Shown piece after piece: positions 48,108-56,696 of a DNA stretch of 64,000 nt. The DNA comes from JAMXLO01 sp963812075 (GTDB lineage Bacteria; Pseudomonadota; Alphaproteobacteria; Acetobacterales; Acetobacteraceae): contig CAWETN010000010.1 in assembly GCA_963812075.1 (NCBI GenBank), positions 620,001 to 684,000 on the forward strand, given 5' to 3'. The position numbers and the translations under genes were made by a program. The stretch's first letter is position 1. Every line of letters starts with the position of its first letter. The notes below the pieces were generated by a model. The model did no database searches. It was not told the DNA's origin and saw only the letters and a program-made list of their open reading frames with translations.

Positions 48108-48928
48108 CTGCCCGGACGGGGCGGCCGTTGCTCGGGCTCGGGCGCAGTGTAGTCGAGGGTCACAAAGCCGCCTCCCTGGTAGCGCTGCGCGACCGGGTCG
48201 AGTGGGTTCGGTTGTTGCAGGATGCCGGCAGCGTAGTCCTCGGCGTTCTGCACCGGCTGGTAGCCTAGGCGGGCGGCGCCGGCGTTGTTCCAGTAGCTGC
48301 GCGTGTTGGCCGACACCCCCCACACAACCAGGTAGCCGATGTCGGGAACCGTGATGCACCGCTCGATCAATTGCACCAGATCGTCGTTGCCGAGCCAGGT
48401 GCTGAGATGGCGGAACTCGGTGGGCCGCTCGATCGCAGTGCCGATGCGCAGCGAAATGCCCTCGATCCCGTGCTTGTCCCAGTACATGCGGGTCATCGCC
48501 TCGCCCCAGACCTTGCTCAGGCCGTAGAAGCCGTCCGGGCGCAGGTCGCATTCCAGGTCGAGTTTCGACTCGACGCTGTGCATCCCGACGGCATGGTTGG
48601 AACTGGCGAACACGATGCGTCGGACCCGGTGACGGCGGGCCCCCTCGTAGATCGAGTGCAGGCCGAGCAGGTTGTTTTCGATGACTTCGGGCAACGGGCG
48701 CTCGACGCTGGTGCCGGCCATATGGACCAGCACCTCGACGCCGCCCAGCAGTCGATCGACGAAGGCATCGTCGCGCATGTTGCCGTGGCAGACCTCCTCG
48801 TCCGGCGAAAGCGGAGTGAGCGGCCGCCTGCCGCCGGCAGAGCGCAGGCCGTGGCCCAGCCTGAGAAGTGCGGGTCGCAGCACCTGGCCGATGTTCCCGC
48901 TCGCGCCCGACAGCGCCACCTTGGTCAT
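48104..48928 (-). CDS. NAD-dependent epimerase/dehydratase, uronate dehydrogenase-like
   Basis: Extended short-chain dehydrogenase of 274 residues from the Met at 48928. NAD motif VALSGASGNIGQVLRP; VHMAGTSVERPLPEVIENNLLG; the Ser/Tyr/Lys site in FASSNHAVG and GFYGLSKVWGEA; RIGTAIERPTEFRHLSTWL. The last block and the overall size match uronate dehydrogenases, which oxidise galacturonate or glucuronate to the lactone. A long upstream extension of the frame (to 49549) is out of character and ignored. Divergent from the GST gene. Confidence 0.88.
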   Translation of the reverse strand: MTKVALSGASGNIGQVLRPALLRLGHGLRSAGGRRPLTPLSPDEEVCHGNMRDDAFVDRLLGGVEVLVHMAGTSVERPLPEVIENNLLGLHSIYEGARRHRVRRIVFASSNHAVGMHSVESKLDLECDLRPDGFYGLSKVWGEAMTRMYWDKHGIEGISLRIGTAIERPTEFRHLSTWLGNDDLVQLIERCITVPDIGYLVVWGVSANTRSYWNNAGAARLGYQPVQNAEDYAAGILQQPNPLDPVAQRYQGGGFVTLDYTAPEPEQRPPRPGS

Positions 48929-49024
48929 GCACGCGCCTCCTCTTGCCCGCAGGGCAGGGTCCATCCTTGGACCGGCCCGGGGATCGTGCAAGACATGCGT
49001 CCAGCGAACTGCGGAGCATGAGCG

Positions 49025-49688
49025 ATGCCCGAGGGACGGCTCTATATCGGCAACCGCCGCTATTCCTCCTGGTCGATGCGTGGCTGGCTGGCCGTCAGGC
49101 TCGCCGGGCTGGACGTCGAGGAGGTGATGATCCACTTCAGCCGCCCGGGTCCGACCGGCGCAATTGCCGAGGTGTCGCCGAACGGATTGGTGCCCTATCT
49201 CGAACATCGGGACGTGCGCGTGTGGGAGTCGCTTGCCGTGTGCGAGTACCTGTGCCGAGGTCGCGCCGTCGCTGTGGCCGGCGGATGCTGCTGCCAGAGC
49301 GCATGCGCGTGCCATCAGCGCCGAGATGCACGCGGGGTTCCCGGGATTGCGACAATCGATGTGGATGAACCTGGGCCGGGACTTCAGCGGACTTGGCCGC
49401 ACGCCGGAGGCGCTCGCCGACATCGCGCGCATCGAGGCGATGTGGACAGACACGCGGCGCCGCTTCGGCGCCGGCGGCCCATTCCTGTTCGGCGCGGCCT
49501 TCACCCTGGCCGATGCGATGTACGCGCCGGTGGTGACCCGCTTCTTCACCTGGCGCCCGGATGTCGGCGCGGCGAGCTGGACCTATTGCGCAGCCGTGCG
49601 TGCCCATCCGCTGGTCGCTGCGTGGTACGATGGAGCCGCCGCGGAACCGGAGGAGTGGCTGCTGCCGGATTACGAAAGCGCCAGGTGA
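49025..49688 (+). CDS. Glutathione S-transferase (frameshifted)
   Basis: Cytosolic GST-fold protein. The thioredoxin domain begins LYIGNRRYSSWSMRGWLAVRLAG (the Ser in SSWSMR is the probable glutathione-activating residue), with VSPNGLVPYLEH (cis-Pro) and VWESLAVCEYL. A one-base slip near 49253 moves the helical C-terminal domain (HARAISAEMHAGFPGLR, FLFGAAFTLADAMYAPV) to the next frame. The restored length is about 221 residues. The stop overlaps the next gene in GTGA. The substrate is unknown. Confidence 0.85.
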
Positions 49689-50497
49689 GGCGGATCGCGC
49701 TCGATCATGTCGGGGTCGTCGCGAGGGATCTGGCGGCGCTCGCCGCCGAGTACGAAAGGCTGGGCTTCACGCTGACGCCGGTCGCCCTCCAGGCGGAGGG
49801 CCGGGTGGGCAATCGATGCGCCATGCTGCAGGGGTCATACCTGGAGCTGCTCGCCGTCGTCGATCCGGACCGGGGCAGCGCCACGCTGGATCGGTTCCTG
49901 GCGCGTTATGCCGGCGTGCATATCCTGGCGTTCGGCATCGCCGATCCGTCGGCTGAACTGGCGCGGCTGCGGCGCGCCGGTTTCGCGGCGGCGGCGATTG
50001 CGCACAGCGAGCGTGCGGTCGATGACGCCGATCCCGGCGGAGCGCGGGCGCGCTTCGCGCTCATTCAGCTGCCTGACCAGCCGGAAGGGCGTTTCAACCT
50101 CGTGCAGCATCTCACGCGGGAGGCGCTCTGGCAGGAACGCTTCCTGCATCATGCCAACAATGCCGTGTCGCTGGAGGAGGTGGCACTTGCCGTGGAGGAT
50201 CCGTTCTCGACCGCGGCGCGGCTGTCCGCCCTGATCGGATGCGTTGCGACGCCCGACCGTGCGGGTGGTCTGGTGTTGGAAGTCGCGCACGGTCGTGTGC
50301 GGCTGTTGCCGCCTGACCGGGATTCGCCAGCGGTTCCGTCCGTCGCCCGGATTGCTGTGCGCACGTCTGACAGGAACGCCGCGATCTGCCGCCTGCTGGC
50401 CGAGCGCGGCATTGCGCACGATGGCGGGGGCGGTGCTGTGGTGGTTCCGGCAACCTTGGCGGGCGGTGTTGCGGTCTGTTTCCTGCCCGGAGCCTGA
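49685..50497 (+). CDS. VOC family protein (glyoxalase-like domain)
   Basis: Two-module vicinal-oxygen-chelate protein of 270 residues with a GTG start overlapping the GST stop. RIALDHVGVVARDLAALAAEYERLGF opens the first module. The second shows LHHANNAVSLEEVALAVEDP, where His-Asn-Ala is the family's usual spot. It matches the glyoxalase_3-like group (PF13468-type) more than true glyoxalase I. Placement next to a GST suggests small-molecule detoxification, which is inference. Confidence 0.85.
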   Translation: MRRIALDHVGVVARDLAALAAEYERLGFTLTPVALQAEGRVGNRCAMLQGSYLELLAVVDPDRGSATLDRFLARYAGVHILAFGIADPSAELARLRRAGFAAAAIAHSERAVDDADPGGARARFALIQLPDQPEGRFNLVQHLTREALWQERFLHHANNAVSLEEVALAVEDPFSTAARLSALIGCVATPDRAGGLVLEVAHGRVRLLPPDRDSPAVPSVARIAVRTSDRNAAICRLLAERGIAHDGGGGAVVVPATLAGGVAVCFLPGA

Positions 50498-50540
50498 GGG
50501 CTTTCTGAAGCAGGGTCGGTGGTCTAGGGTCCGGCCCGCC

Positions 50541-51158
50541 ATGAGCGCTTCAACCGAACAGTCAGCCCGTGGCCGGCGTTCCGGCATTATCTACGGCATT
50601 GTCGGACTGGTGACCGCGCTGATGATCTTCGGGGCCGGCGGCTTCCTGTGGCTCAGCCAGGGCGGCACCGCTTCCTTTGTCGGCGGGCCGTTCGTCCTGG
50701 TCGACGGCGCGGGCGGTCAGGTCACCGACCGGGACTTTCGCGGCAAGTACATGCTGATCTATTTCGGCTACACGCTGTGCCCCGACGTCTGCCCGACCAC
50801 CTTGAACGAGATGGCGGACGCGCTCGACAGGCTGGGGAGCAAGGCCGACCGCCTGCAGCCCATCTTCATCACGGTCGATCCGAACCGCGACACGCCGGAT
50901 GTTGTGAAGCGCTATGCGGAGGCCTTCTCGCCCCGGCTGCTGGGGCTCACGGGATCGGAAGGCCAGATCGCCCGGGTGGCGCAGGAATATCGGGTGTACC
51001 ATGCGCAGCACCGGACGGGACCTGGACCGAACGACTACACGATGGACCACAGTTCGGTGCTGTACCTGATGGGGCCCGACGGAAAGTTCGTTGCGCCGAT
51101 CCGTGCCGATGAGGACGGCGCGCAGATGGCGGCCGATCTAACCAAGCTGATGTCCTGA
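50541..51158 (+). CDS. SCO1/SenC family copper chaperone
   Basis: Membrane-anchored thioredoxin-fold protein, 205 residues, that helps load copper into cytochrome c oxidase. One N-terminal membrane helix (residues about 16-38), then the copper motif FGYTLCPDVCP with C80 and C84 and the third ligand H170 in YTMDHSSVLYL. All three are in the expected positions. The next gene encodes a PCuAC-type copper chaperone, forming the usual Sco-PCuAC pair for CuA assembly. No oxidase subunit is nearby. Confidence 0.95.
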   Translation: MSASTEQSARGRRSGIIYGIVGLVTALMIFGAGGFLWLSQGGTASFVGGPFVLVDGAGGQVTDRDFRGKYMLIYFGYTLCPDVCPTTLNEMADALDRLGSKADRLQPIFITVDPNRDTPDVVKRYAEAFSPRLLGLTGSEGQIARVAQEYRVYHAQHRTGPGPNDYTMDHSSVLYLMGPDGKFVAPIRADEDGAQMAADLTKLMS

Positions 51159-51169
51159 CGAGGCGATCG

Positions 51170-51626
51170 ATGCAGGTGAAGCTGCGTTGGGTGCTGCATT
51201 GTCTGGTCGTCCTGCCCGCCGTCGTGCTGGCGCAGGCTCCTGGCGTCCACGTCGAAAGCGCCTGGTCGCGTCCGGCGATCCAAGGCGGCACCGGCGTCGT
51301 CTACCTGACGATCACCGACAGCGGCACGCCGGACCGGCTGGTGTCCATTTCGTCACCGGTGGCGAACAAGGCCGAGCTGCACGAGTCGTTCACCGACCAA
51401 GGGATCGCGCGGATGCGCGAGGTGGCAACGCTTGCCGTGGCGCCCGGCAGTACCTGTGACCCTCGCGCCGGGCGGCTACCACATCATGCTGATGGGGCTG
51501 AAACAGCCGCTCAAGGAAGGCGACAGCTTCCCCGTCACGCTCGGGTTCCAGGGGTCCGGTCAGGTCACCTCGACGGTCACGGTGCGTCGCACGGCCCCGC
51601 CGCGCGCCGCCACCGGCAGTCAGTGA
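51170..51626 (+). CDS. Periplasmic copper chaperone PCuAC (frameshifted)
   Basis: Exported Cu(I) chaperone. Signal peptide MQVKLRWVLHCLVVLPAVVLA, then HVESAWSRPAIQGGTGVVYLTI. The copper ligands of the H-x(n)-M-x(n)-H-x-M pattern fit HESFTDQGIARM and GGYHIMLMGL. Between them the frame slips near 51452 (at APGSTCDPRAGR; the next frame continues VTLAPGG). The restored protein is about 151 residues, the usual size. It follows the Sco gene by 11 bases and its end overlaps the convergent lipoprotein gene by seven bases. Confidence 0.88.
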
Positions 51627-52279
51627 TGCCAGCCACCACGCCAACCGCCGCCCCAGCCCCAGCCGCGTCCCCCACCCCAGCCATGTCCCCAACCCCAACC
51701 GGGTCCCCATCCCCAACCGCTGCCGACACCGATCGCGATTGACGGGGCGAAGAGCGCGGCGCCGTAAAAGCCTGCATAGGGGTACGGGTATGCGGCGTAG
51801 GGATAGGAAGGATAAGGGTAGCCGGCGTAGTTGGCCGGCAGTGCCTGCACCGCGTTGCCGTGCGCGGTCATGCACTGGCTGTAGCTGATGTCGTAGAGCT
51901 GCTGAACGCCACCGTAGGTCGCAGCGGCGTTGTTGGCACCGATTGCACTGCCTGCCAGCAGGCCCGCGCCGGCGCCGATCGCAGCACCCGGACCGGCCGC
52001 CCCGCTCGCCGCGCCGATGGCGGCACCCGCGGCGGCGCCCAGCGCGGTTCCGACCACCGCACTGCCTACCGCACTCTGGGAGGCGGCCGCGCCGGGTGCG
52101 GCGCCGCCGGTCTGCTGCCAGGCGTATTGCCGGCACACGGCGTCATCCTGCTGGAATGCCTCCAAGTTCTTTCCCTGGCCGGGCAGCGCCATGACCGTCG
52201 GCCCGGGTGGCGGCGCCACCACGCAGGCACACAGCGCGAGGGCGATTGCCGGAGCGAGCAGGGATACCGGTCGGTACAT
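51620..52279 (-). CDS. Glycine-zipper lipoprotein with Trp/Gly-rich tail
   Basis: Exported protein of 219 residues from Met 52279. A signal peptide (YRPVSLLAPAIALALCACVV) has a lipobox-like LCAC. The central part is a glycine-zipper (SAVGSAVVGTALGAAAGAAIG, repeated GxxxG) that probably inserts in the outer membrane. The tail is low complexity: Tyr/Pro-rich then WGWGPGWGWGHGWGGG repeats. Function unknown; the family is linked to cell-envelope stress and adhesion. Convergent with the PCuAC gene. Confidence 0.8.
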   Translation of the reverse strand: MYRPVSLLAPAIALALCACVVAPPPGPTVMALPGQGKNLEAFQQDDAVCRQYAWQQTGGAAPGAAASQSAVGSAVVGTALGAAAGAAIGAASGAAGPGAAIGAGAGLLAGSAIGANNAAATYGGVQQLYDISYSQCMTAHGNAVQALPANYAGYPYPSYPYAAYPYPYAGFYGAALFAPSIAIGVGSGWGWGPGWGWGHGWGGGRGWGWGGGWRGGWHH

Positions 52280-52422
52280 CGCGTTCACCGTGTCGAGACA
52301 TCTGCGCACACTATACGCCGTCGGGCGTTAATAAGTCGCGCCGACCGAACAGACGGTTTCTTGGTGTCACGTTTGGCTGATCCTTGTTGTCGCGGGACGT
52401 GCGATGCCAAACCTTGGGCCGG

Positions 52423-53743
52423 ATGTCATTGTACGGTCACACCGAACAGCCACCCACGTCGCGCCTCCGCCGCGGCGCGCGCGCGATACGCGAGCGAGGA
52501 ACCCGCGTCCGCGAGCGCCTCACGGCGCACAACCTGCACGCCCCTTCGCTCGATTGGCTGAATTTTCTCATCGCCGACGTCCGGGGCGGTCTCGGGCCGT
52601 ACGTCGTGGTGTTTCTCGTCACGGAACAAGGATGGACGCCGACCGCGGCGGGCATCGTCGGCACTGTCGGGGGTTGGGTCGGCCTCGCCGCCCAGGTGCC
52701 GATCGGCGCCTGGCTGGATCGAGACTCGGCACAAGCGCGGCGCGATGCTGTGGGGCCTGCTGGGCCTTTCGATCGGCGCGGTGGTCATCGCGCTGGCACC
52801 GACCTTCTGGCCGGTGCTCGTGGCGAATGCCGCGATGCAGGTCGTGAGCGGCGTATTCGAGCCGGCGGTTGCGGCGTTGACCATCGGGCTCTGCATGCGC
52901 GAGGCGCTCACCGCCCGCATGGGACGCAACGCAGCCTGGTCGCGCGCCGGCAACATGGCCGCCGCCGTGTTGTCGGGGCTGGTGGCATGGCTGTTCTCGG
53001 CCGGCGCGGTGTTCCTTCAGGTGCCGGTCATCGCCGGCCTCGCCGCGATCGCCGCGATGACAATCCCGTATTCGAAGGTCGATCTGCGGCGTGCCCGCGG
53101 ACTCGAACCCGGCGACGCTCAGTCGCCTGGGCCGCAATCGGGGCTGGGCTTACTGCGCAGCCGGCCGTTGGTGGTGTTCGCTCTTTGCAGCCTGCTCTAC
53201 GAGTTGGCCGATGCGCCCCTGCTGACCCTGGTTGGACAGAAGCTGGGCAAGGAACAGCAGGGTTCTGGGCTGGTGTTGACCTCGGCGCTGGTCGTCGCAT
53301 CGCAACTCGGCATGCTCGCCGCGTCGATTCTCATCGGCAAGCGGGGTGACGCCATCGGTCATCGTCTGCTGATGGCCATCGGCTTCGCGCTGTTGCCGGT
53401 CCAGGCGGTGCTGACGGTGGTGTCCGGCTCACCGTCCTGGCTGGTGGCGGTGCAGGCGTTCGGTGGTATCGGCACGGGGCTGTTCGCAGGATTGACGCCG
53501 ATCTGGCTGGTGGATGCCACGCGGGGCAGCGGGCGCTACAATCTGGCGCAGGGTGTGATGGCCGCGATGCGCGCGCTCGGTGCCACGACCAGCGGGCTGC
53601 TGAGCGAGTTGATGGTCGAGTATCTCGGCTACAGCGAAGCATTCCTCGGTTGCGGTGCCATCGGCGCGGTGGCCGCGGTGCTGCTCTGGTTCGGCCTGCC
53701 CGCGCGGCTATCCGTCGAACAGGCGGCACCCGCCCCGGCGTAG
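52423..53743 (+). CDS. MFS transporter (frameshifted)
   Basis: Major facilitator transporter of about 440 residues. The early part (LNFLIADVRGGLGPYVVVFLV, GGWVGLAAQVPIGAWLDR) and the rest (AMLWGLLGLSIGAVVIALAP to LLWFGLPARLS) are joined by a one-base slip near 52720. The usual GxLxDR loop appears as GAWLDRDS. About 12 spans are recognisable, with a long charged N-terminal lead. The true start is uncertain (52423 or downstream). The cargo is unknown. Two bases after the stop begins an 11-base stretch leading to the FNR-type box. Confidence 0.8.
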
Positions 53744-53754
53744 GCCCGTGGCGA

Positions 53755-53768
53755 TTGATCCACGTCAA
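53755..53768 (+). promoter_or_regulatory. FNR/FixK-type box upstream of the phosphotransacetylase gene
   Basis: TTGATCCACGTCAA, identical to the box at 45685 including the following TG. The centre is 41.5 bases upstream of the ATG at 53803. For a class II activator site that would place the transcription start on the start codon itself, fitting the absence of a ribosome site there. Confidence 0.6.
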
Positions 53769-53802
53769 TGCGCGTTTGCCTTCCGCATGACATCTGTGCC
53801 GC

Positions 53803-54756
53803 ATGGACATCGTGACTGCACATCCTCCTCACGTAAGGCCGCGGGCGCACGACAAGTACCTGCGTCTGATCGACGCGGCGCGGAAGCTGCCCCCGGTCGT
53901 CACCGCCGTTGCGCATCCGTGCGACGAGGTATCGCTGGGCGGTGCGGTCGAGGCATGGAAACTGGGGCTGATCGAGCCTGTGCTGGTCGGGCCTCGTGCA
54001 CGCATTCTCGAGGTGGCGGAGCGGCACGGCATCGACATCGCCGGCCTGCCGATCGTCGAGGCGGCGCACAGCCACGATTCTGCGGCCAAGGCGGTGGCGC
54101 TGGTGCGCGAGGCGAAGGCCGGGGCCCTGATGAAGGGCAGTCTGCATACCGATGAGCTGATGGGGGCGGTCGTTGCCCGCGACGGCGGTATCCGCACCGA
54201 GCGGCGCATCAGCCACTGCTTCGTCATGGATGTGCCGAACCACCTCGATCCGCTGATCATCACCGACGCCGCGGTCAACATCGCCCCGACGCTCGAGGAG
54301 AAGGTCGACATCGTGCAGAACGCCATCGACCTGGCACACGCGGTCGGCTTCCCCGAGGTAAGGGTGGCGATCCTGTCGGCCATGGAGACCGTGAACCCGA
54401 GGGTGCAGTCGACCATCGAGGCGGCTGCGCTGTGCAAGATGGCCGATCGGGGACAGATCACCGGCGCGCTGCTGGACGGTCCGCTTGCGCTGGACAACGC
54501 GATCAACCCCGAGGCGGCGGCGATCAAGCACATCGTCTCGCCGGTCGCCGGCAGGGCGAACGTGCTCGTCGTGCCGGATCTCGAGGCCGGGAACATGCTG
54601 GCCAAGAGTCTCTCGTTCCTGGCCGGTGCCGACAGTGCCGGCATCGTGCTGGGCGCGCGGGTGCCGATCATCCTCACCAGCCGGGCGGATTCTCTGACCG
54701 CGCGGCAGGCGTCGTGCGCGATCGCCTCGATGGTGGCGGCAGCGCGACGTCCCTGA
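53803..54756 (+). CDS. pta: Phosphate acetyl/butyryltransferase
   Basis: PTA_PTB family enzyme (317 residues) swapping acetyl or acyl groups between CoA and phosphate. Conserved blocks: AAHSHDSAAKAVALVREAKA, ALMKGSLHTDELMGAVV, RRISHCFVMDVPNHLDPLIITDAA and GALLDGPLALDNAIN with SPVAGRANVLVVPDLEAGN. It resembles the stand-alone form of the hydratase/phosphotransacetylase fusion, but lacks the MaoC part. No acetate kinase gene adjoins it. An FNR/FixK-like box lies 35 bases upstream, and no clear ribosome site is seen, so leaderless translation is possible. Confidence 0.92.
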   Translation: MDIVTAHPPHVRPRAHDKYLRLIDAARKLPPVVTAVAHPCDEVSLGGAVEAWKLGLIEPVLVGPRARILEVAERHGIDIAGLPIVEAAHSHDSAAKAVALVREAKAGALMKGSLHTDELMGAVVARDGGIRTERRISHCFVMDVPNHLDPLIITDAAVNIAPTLEEKVDIVQNAIDLAHAVGFPEVRVAILSAMETVNPRVQSTIEAAALCKMADRGQITGALLDGPLALDNAINPEAAAIKHIVSPVAGRANVLVVPDLEAGNMLAKSLSFLAGADSAGIVLGARVPIILTSRADSLTARQASCAIASMVAAARRP

Positions 54757-54763
54757 CGCCTGA

Positions 54764-55096
54764 TCAGGCTCTCGCCAGCCGTCGCGCGGTTCGCAAGAGC
54801 AACTGGCGGTCCTCCGGTGAGCACTCGCGGTACAACCGCAGGATGGCGAGCTCATCGCCCGTGTGCGGCTGGCCCGGGGAGAGCTTGTCGCGCCCGTACA
54901 TCAGGTGCTCGACCCCGATGCCAAGTGCGCCGGCGACACGCGTCAGGTTGGTGGTGACCTGGCCGGCACGGCCGGTCTCCCACTGCGCCACCGCGCTGCG
55001 CGACACGCCGACCGCGGCGGCCAGCTGATCCTGGGTCCATCCTTGCTCTTCGCGGGCGGCGCGGATGCGGGTTCCGATGTCCTTGGGGCTGGTCAT
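54764..55096 (-). CDS. XRE-family transcriptional regulator
   Basis: DNA-binding repressor-type protein, 110 residues, intact. A Cro/C1-type helix-turn-helix fills residues 8-63: RIRAAREEQGWTQDQLAAAVGVSRSAVAQWETG, with the recognition helix at SRSAVAQWE. The short C-terminal helix region (ECSPEDRQLLLRTARRLARA) is common in phage-like regulators. It is divergent from two HTH/phage-type genes with two palindromes in the shared gap, so it probably controls itself and those genes. Confidence 0.9.
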   Translation of the reverse strand: MTSPKDIGTRIRAAREEQGWTQDQLAAAVGVSRSAVAQWETGRAGQVTTNLTRVAGALGIGVEHLMYGRDKLSPGQPHTGDELAILRLYRECSPEDRQLLLRTARRLARA

Positions 55097-55104
55097 TGCA
55101 CTAT

Positions 55105-55202
55105 CTTACGTAAGTTAATCTAACGGCGCCAGAAGTTTTCGCCGGGATTCCGGTCATTTATCTTGACGTATTCAGTCATTATGTCTAACTGTCCGGCGGA
55201 CA
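55105..55202. promoter_or_regulatory. Divergent control region with palindromes
   Basis: The 125-base gap between the XRE gene (start 55096) and the HTH gene (start 55222) holds three inverted repeats: CTTACGTAAG (55105-55114), GTTA-ATC-TAAC (55114-55124) and TGTCCG-G-CGGACA (55190-55202). The first two lie immediately in front of the XRE gene, as autorepressor operators do. TTGACG at 55163-55168, 17 bases before TAACTG, is a plausible promoter for the plus-strand genes. All of this is read by eye. Confidence 0.5.
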
Positions 55203-55221
55203 GCAACCTGGACTGATCCTC

Positions 55222-55512
55222 ATGCCGACGAGACACAACTGGACTGACGCCCAGGACAGCCAGATCAGACGCCTTCGCATGGAAGGAGCGTCCTGGGACG
55301 CAATCGCAGCCGCGCTTGGCCTTGCCCGCTGGTCGATCATCGATCGGGGGCGCCGCATCAACGCCCGCCCGCCGCCGCGCGAAGCCGTTCCGCCGCCCGA
55401 GGATCCGCGTCGCGATCCCTTGCCGGCTGGGCACCCGCGCAGCTGGGGCATCCTCACCCTGGGCACAGTTCTGGAGGGCGCACCCTACCCGCTGCCGGTC
55501 TTCGAACCCTGA
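55222..55512 (+). CDS. GcrA-like helix-turn-helix protein (96 aa)
   Basis: Small DNA-binding candidate. The N-terminal 45 residues show a homeodomain/GcrA-type HTH: NWTDAQDSQIRRLRMEGASW followed by DAIAAALGLARWSIIDRGRR. The rest is Pro/Arg-rich and likely disordered up to a short hydrophobic end. It resembles small regulators next to phage-type genes in Acetobacteraceae. The next gene, with a DUF6362-like product, follows after 17 bases and is probably co-transcribed. Confidence 0.8.
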   Translation: MPTRHNWTDAQDSQIRRLRMEGASWDAIAAALGLARWSIIDRGRRINARPPPREAVPPPEDPRRDPLPAGHPRSWGILTLGTVLEGAPYPLPVFEP

Positions 55513-55529
55513 GCAGGAGAATTCACGTC

Positions 55530-55988
55530 GTGGCCACAGCGCAGGCAATCCAGACGCCGCTGTTCGATGCCGATCAGTTGACCGTGCGCCTGGAAGAGGC
55601 TGGCGCGACGTTGCTGGCTCTCCCGGGAACCGGCTGGTCCACGCGGCTTCGCGGTTCGAACCTGGAGATCGTGCGCAGCGCGCTCGAGAGCTATGGCTGG
55701 ACCGAAAAGCAGATTCGCCCTTCCGTGCCGTCGGCGGCGCGGATCACCCGGATGGACGAAGCTCTCGGGTGGATTTCGCTGATTCCCCTCGATCGCTATG
55801 TGCTGCGGCGGATCGTCGGCGCCCGCAGCCTCGTGCACCCGATCACCGAGCGCCATCTCTATCCGTGGCGCCGCCTTGCGACCGCGCTCGGTGCGGACCA
55901 CAAGGCGGTGAAGCGCTGGCACGGCCAGGGGATCGACCTGATCGTCGCCCGGCTGAACCAAACGACGCCGGCTGCCTTCCACGCCTGA
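55530..55988 (+). CDS. DUF6362-like phage-type protein (152 aa)
   Basis: Small protein of unknown function with a GTG start and strong AGGAG site. The N-terminal part has LTVRLEEAGATLLALPGTGW; the conserved core is ITERHLYPWRRLATALGADHKAVKRWHGQGIDLIV, which I associate with DUF6362 proteins in phages and prophages of alphaproteobacteria. The core looks like an HTH (ADHKAVKRW). The family name is from memory and less certain than the phage-like look. Together with the XRE and GcrA-like genes it forms a tidy three-gene module. Confidence 0.65.
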   Translation: MATAQAIQTPLFDADQLTVRLEEAGATLLALPGTGWSTRLRGSNLEIVRSALESYGWTEKQIRPSVPSAARITRMDEALGWISLIPLDRYVLRRIVGARSLVHPITERHLYPWRRLATALGADHKAVKRWHGQGIDLIVARLNQTTPAAFHA

Positions 55989-56036
55989 CGGCCGAGGCGC
56001 GGGCAGCCGGAGCCCCAGGATTGGCGCCGGTGCCCA

Positions 56037-56624
56037 TCAGGTCTGCTCCACACCGGTGGCCGCGGCGTCGAGCGCAGCGGCGACCGTGTTGGCCTGCTCC
56101 TCGCTGAGCGGCCCGCGGGCGAGGCGCATGCGCAATGCGAGCTTCAGGTTCTCCATCGCGCGGACGACCTGCGGCGCAGGGCCGCCACCATGCACACGAC
56201 CGGCCTCGTCCATGCGGGCGAGCAGCGCATCCACCGCCGCGCGGTTTGCGTTGAGGAAGGCCCGCCCCTCGTCGGTGACCTGGTGCAGCTTCTTTGAACT
56301 GCCCGCGTCGGCATCGATCGCCACGTAGCCGAGCTCATCGAGCAGGGTCAGCGTCGGGTAGATCACTCCCGGGCTGGGGCTGTAGGCGCCGCCGACACGC
56401 TCCTCGATCGCCTTGATGATTTCGTAGCCGTGCCGCGGCTTCTCGGCGATGAGGTGCAGGATGACCAGCCGCAGGTCGCCGTGCGCGAAGAAGCGGCCGA
56501 GCCCGCTGCGTCCGCCGCCGCGGCCATGCCGTGTTTGGCCGAAGGGGCCGTGTTCGCCCTCGCCGCGGGCGAAACGCCGACGGTGGCCGTGGCGGTACCC
56601 GTCATGGTGGTGTCCGTGAGTCAT
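56037..56624 (-). CDS. PadR-family regulator, YqjI-like, His-rich N-terminus
   Basis: Winged-helix repressor, 195 residues. The N-terminal 45 residues are rich in His, Gly and Arg (MTHGHHHDGYRHGHRRRFARG), then FFAHGDLRLVILHLIAEKP and HGYEIIKAIEERVGGAYSPSPGVIYPTLTLLDELG, the PadR winged helix. Layout and core match E. coli YqjI, a nickel-responsive repressor of a ferric reductase whose N-terminus is a metal-binding extension. A similar metal sensor is therefore likely. A near-perfect palindrome is placed just upstream, as in autoregulated PadR genes. GGAG lies seven bases before the start. Confidence 0.9.
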   Translation of the reverse strand: MTHGHHHDGYRHGHRRRFARGEGEHGPFGQTRHGRGGGRSGLGRFFAHGDLRLVILHLIAEKPRHGYEIIKAIEERVGGAYSPSPGVIYPTLTLLDELGYVAIDADAGSSKKLHQVTDEGRAFLNANRAAVDALLARMDEAGRVHGGGPAPQVVRAMENLKLALRMRLARGPLSEEQANTVAAALDAAATGVEQT

Positions 56625-56641
56625 GTGTTGCTCCGAGTGAG

Positions 56642-56674
56642 TTTCGATATAGCGAAATATAAGATATATCGAAA
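56642..56674. promoter_or_regulatory. Probable PadR/YqjI-type operator
   Basis: Arms TTTCGATATA (56642-56651) and TATATCGAAA (56665-56674) are exact reverse complements with a 13-base spacer that contains GCGAAATATA, a partial further half-site. The stretch is very AT-rich in a GC-rich setting and lies 18 bases upstream of the PadR gene start, between it and the end of the cupin gene. Confidence 0.7.
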
Positions 56675-56696
56675 TACGCTCGTGTCAAGGACCCGG

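Noticed and set aside
55650..55665. GGTTCGAACC resembling a tRNA T-loop
   Set aside because: Lies inside the DUF6362-like coding sequence with no acceptor or anticodon arms around it.
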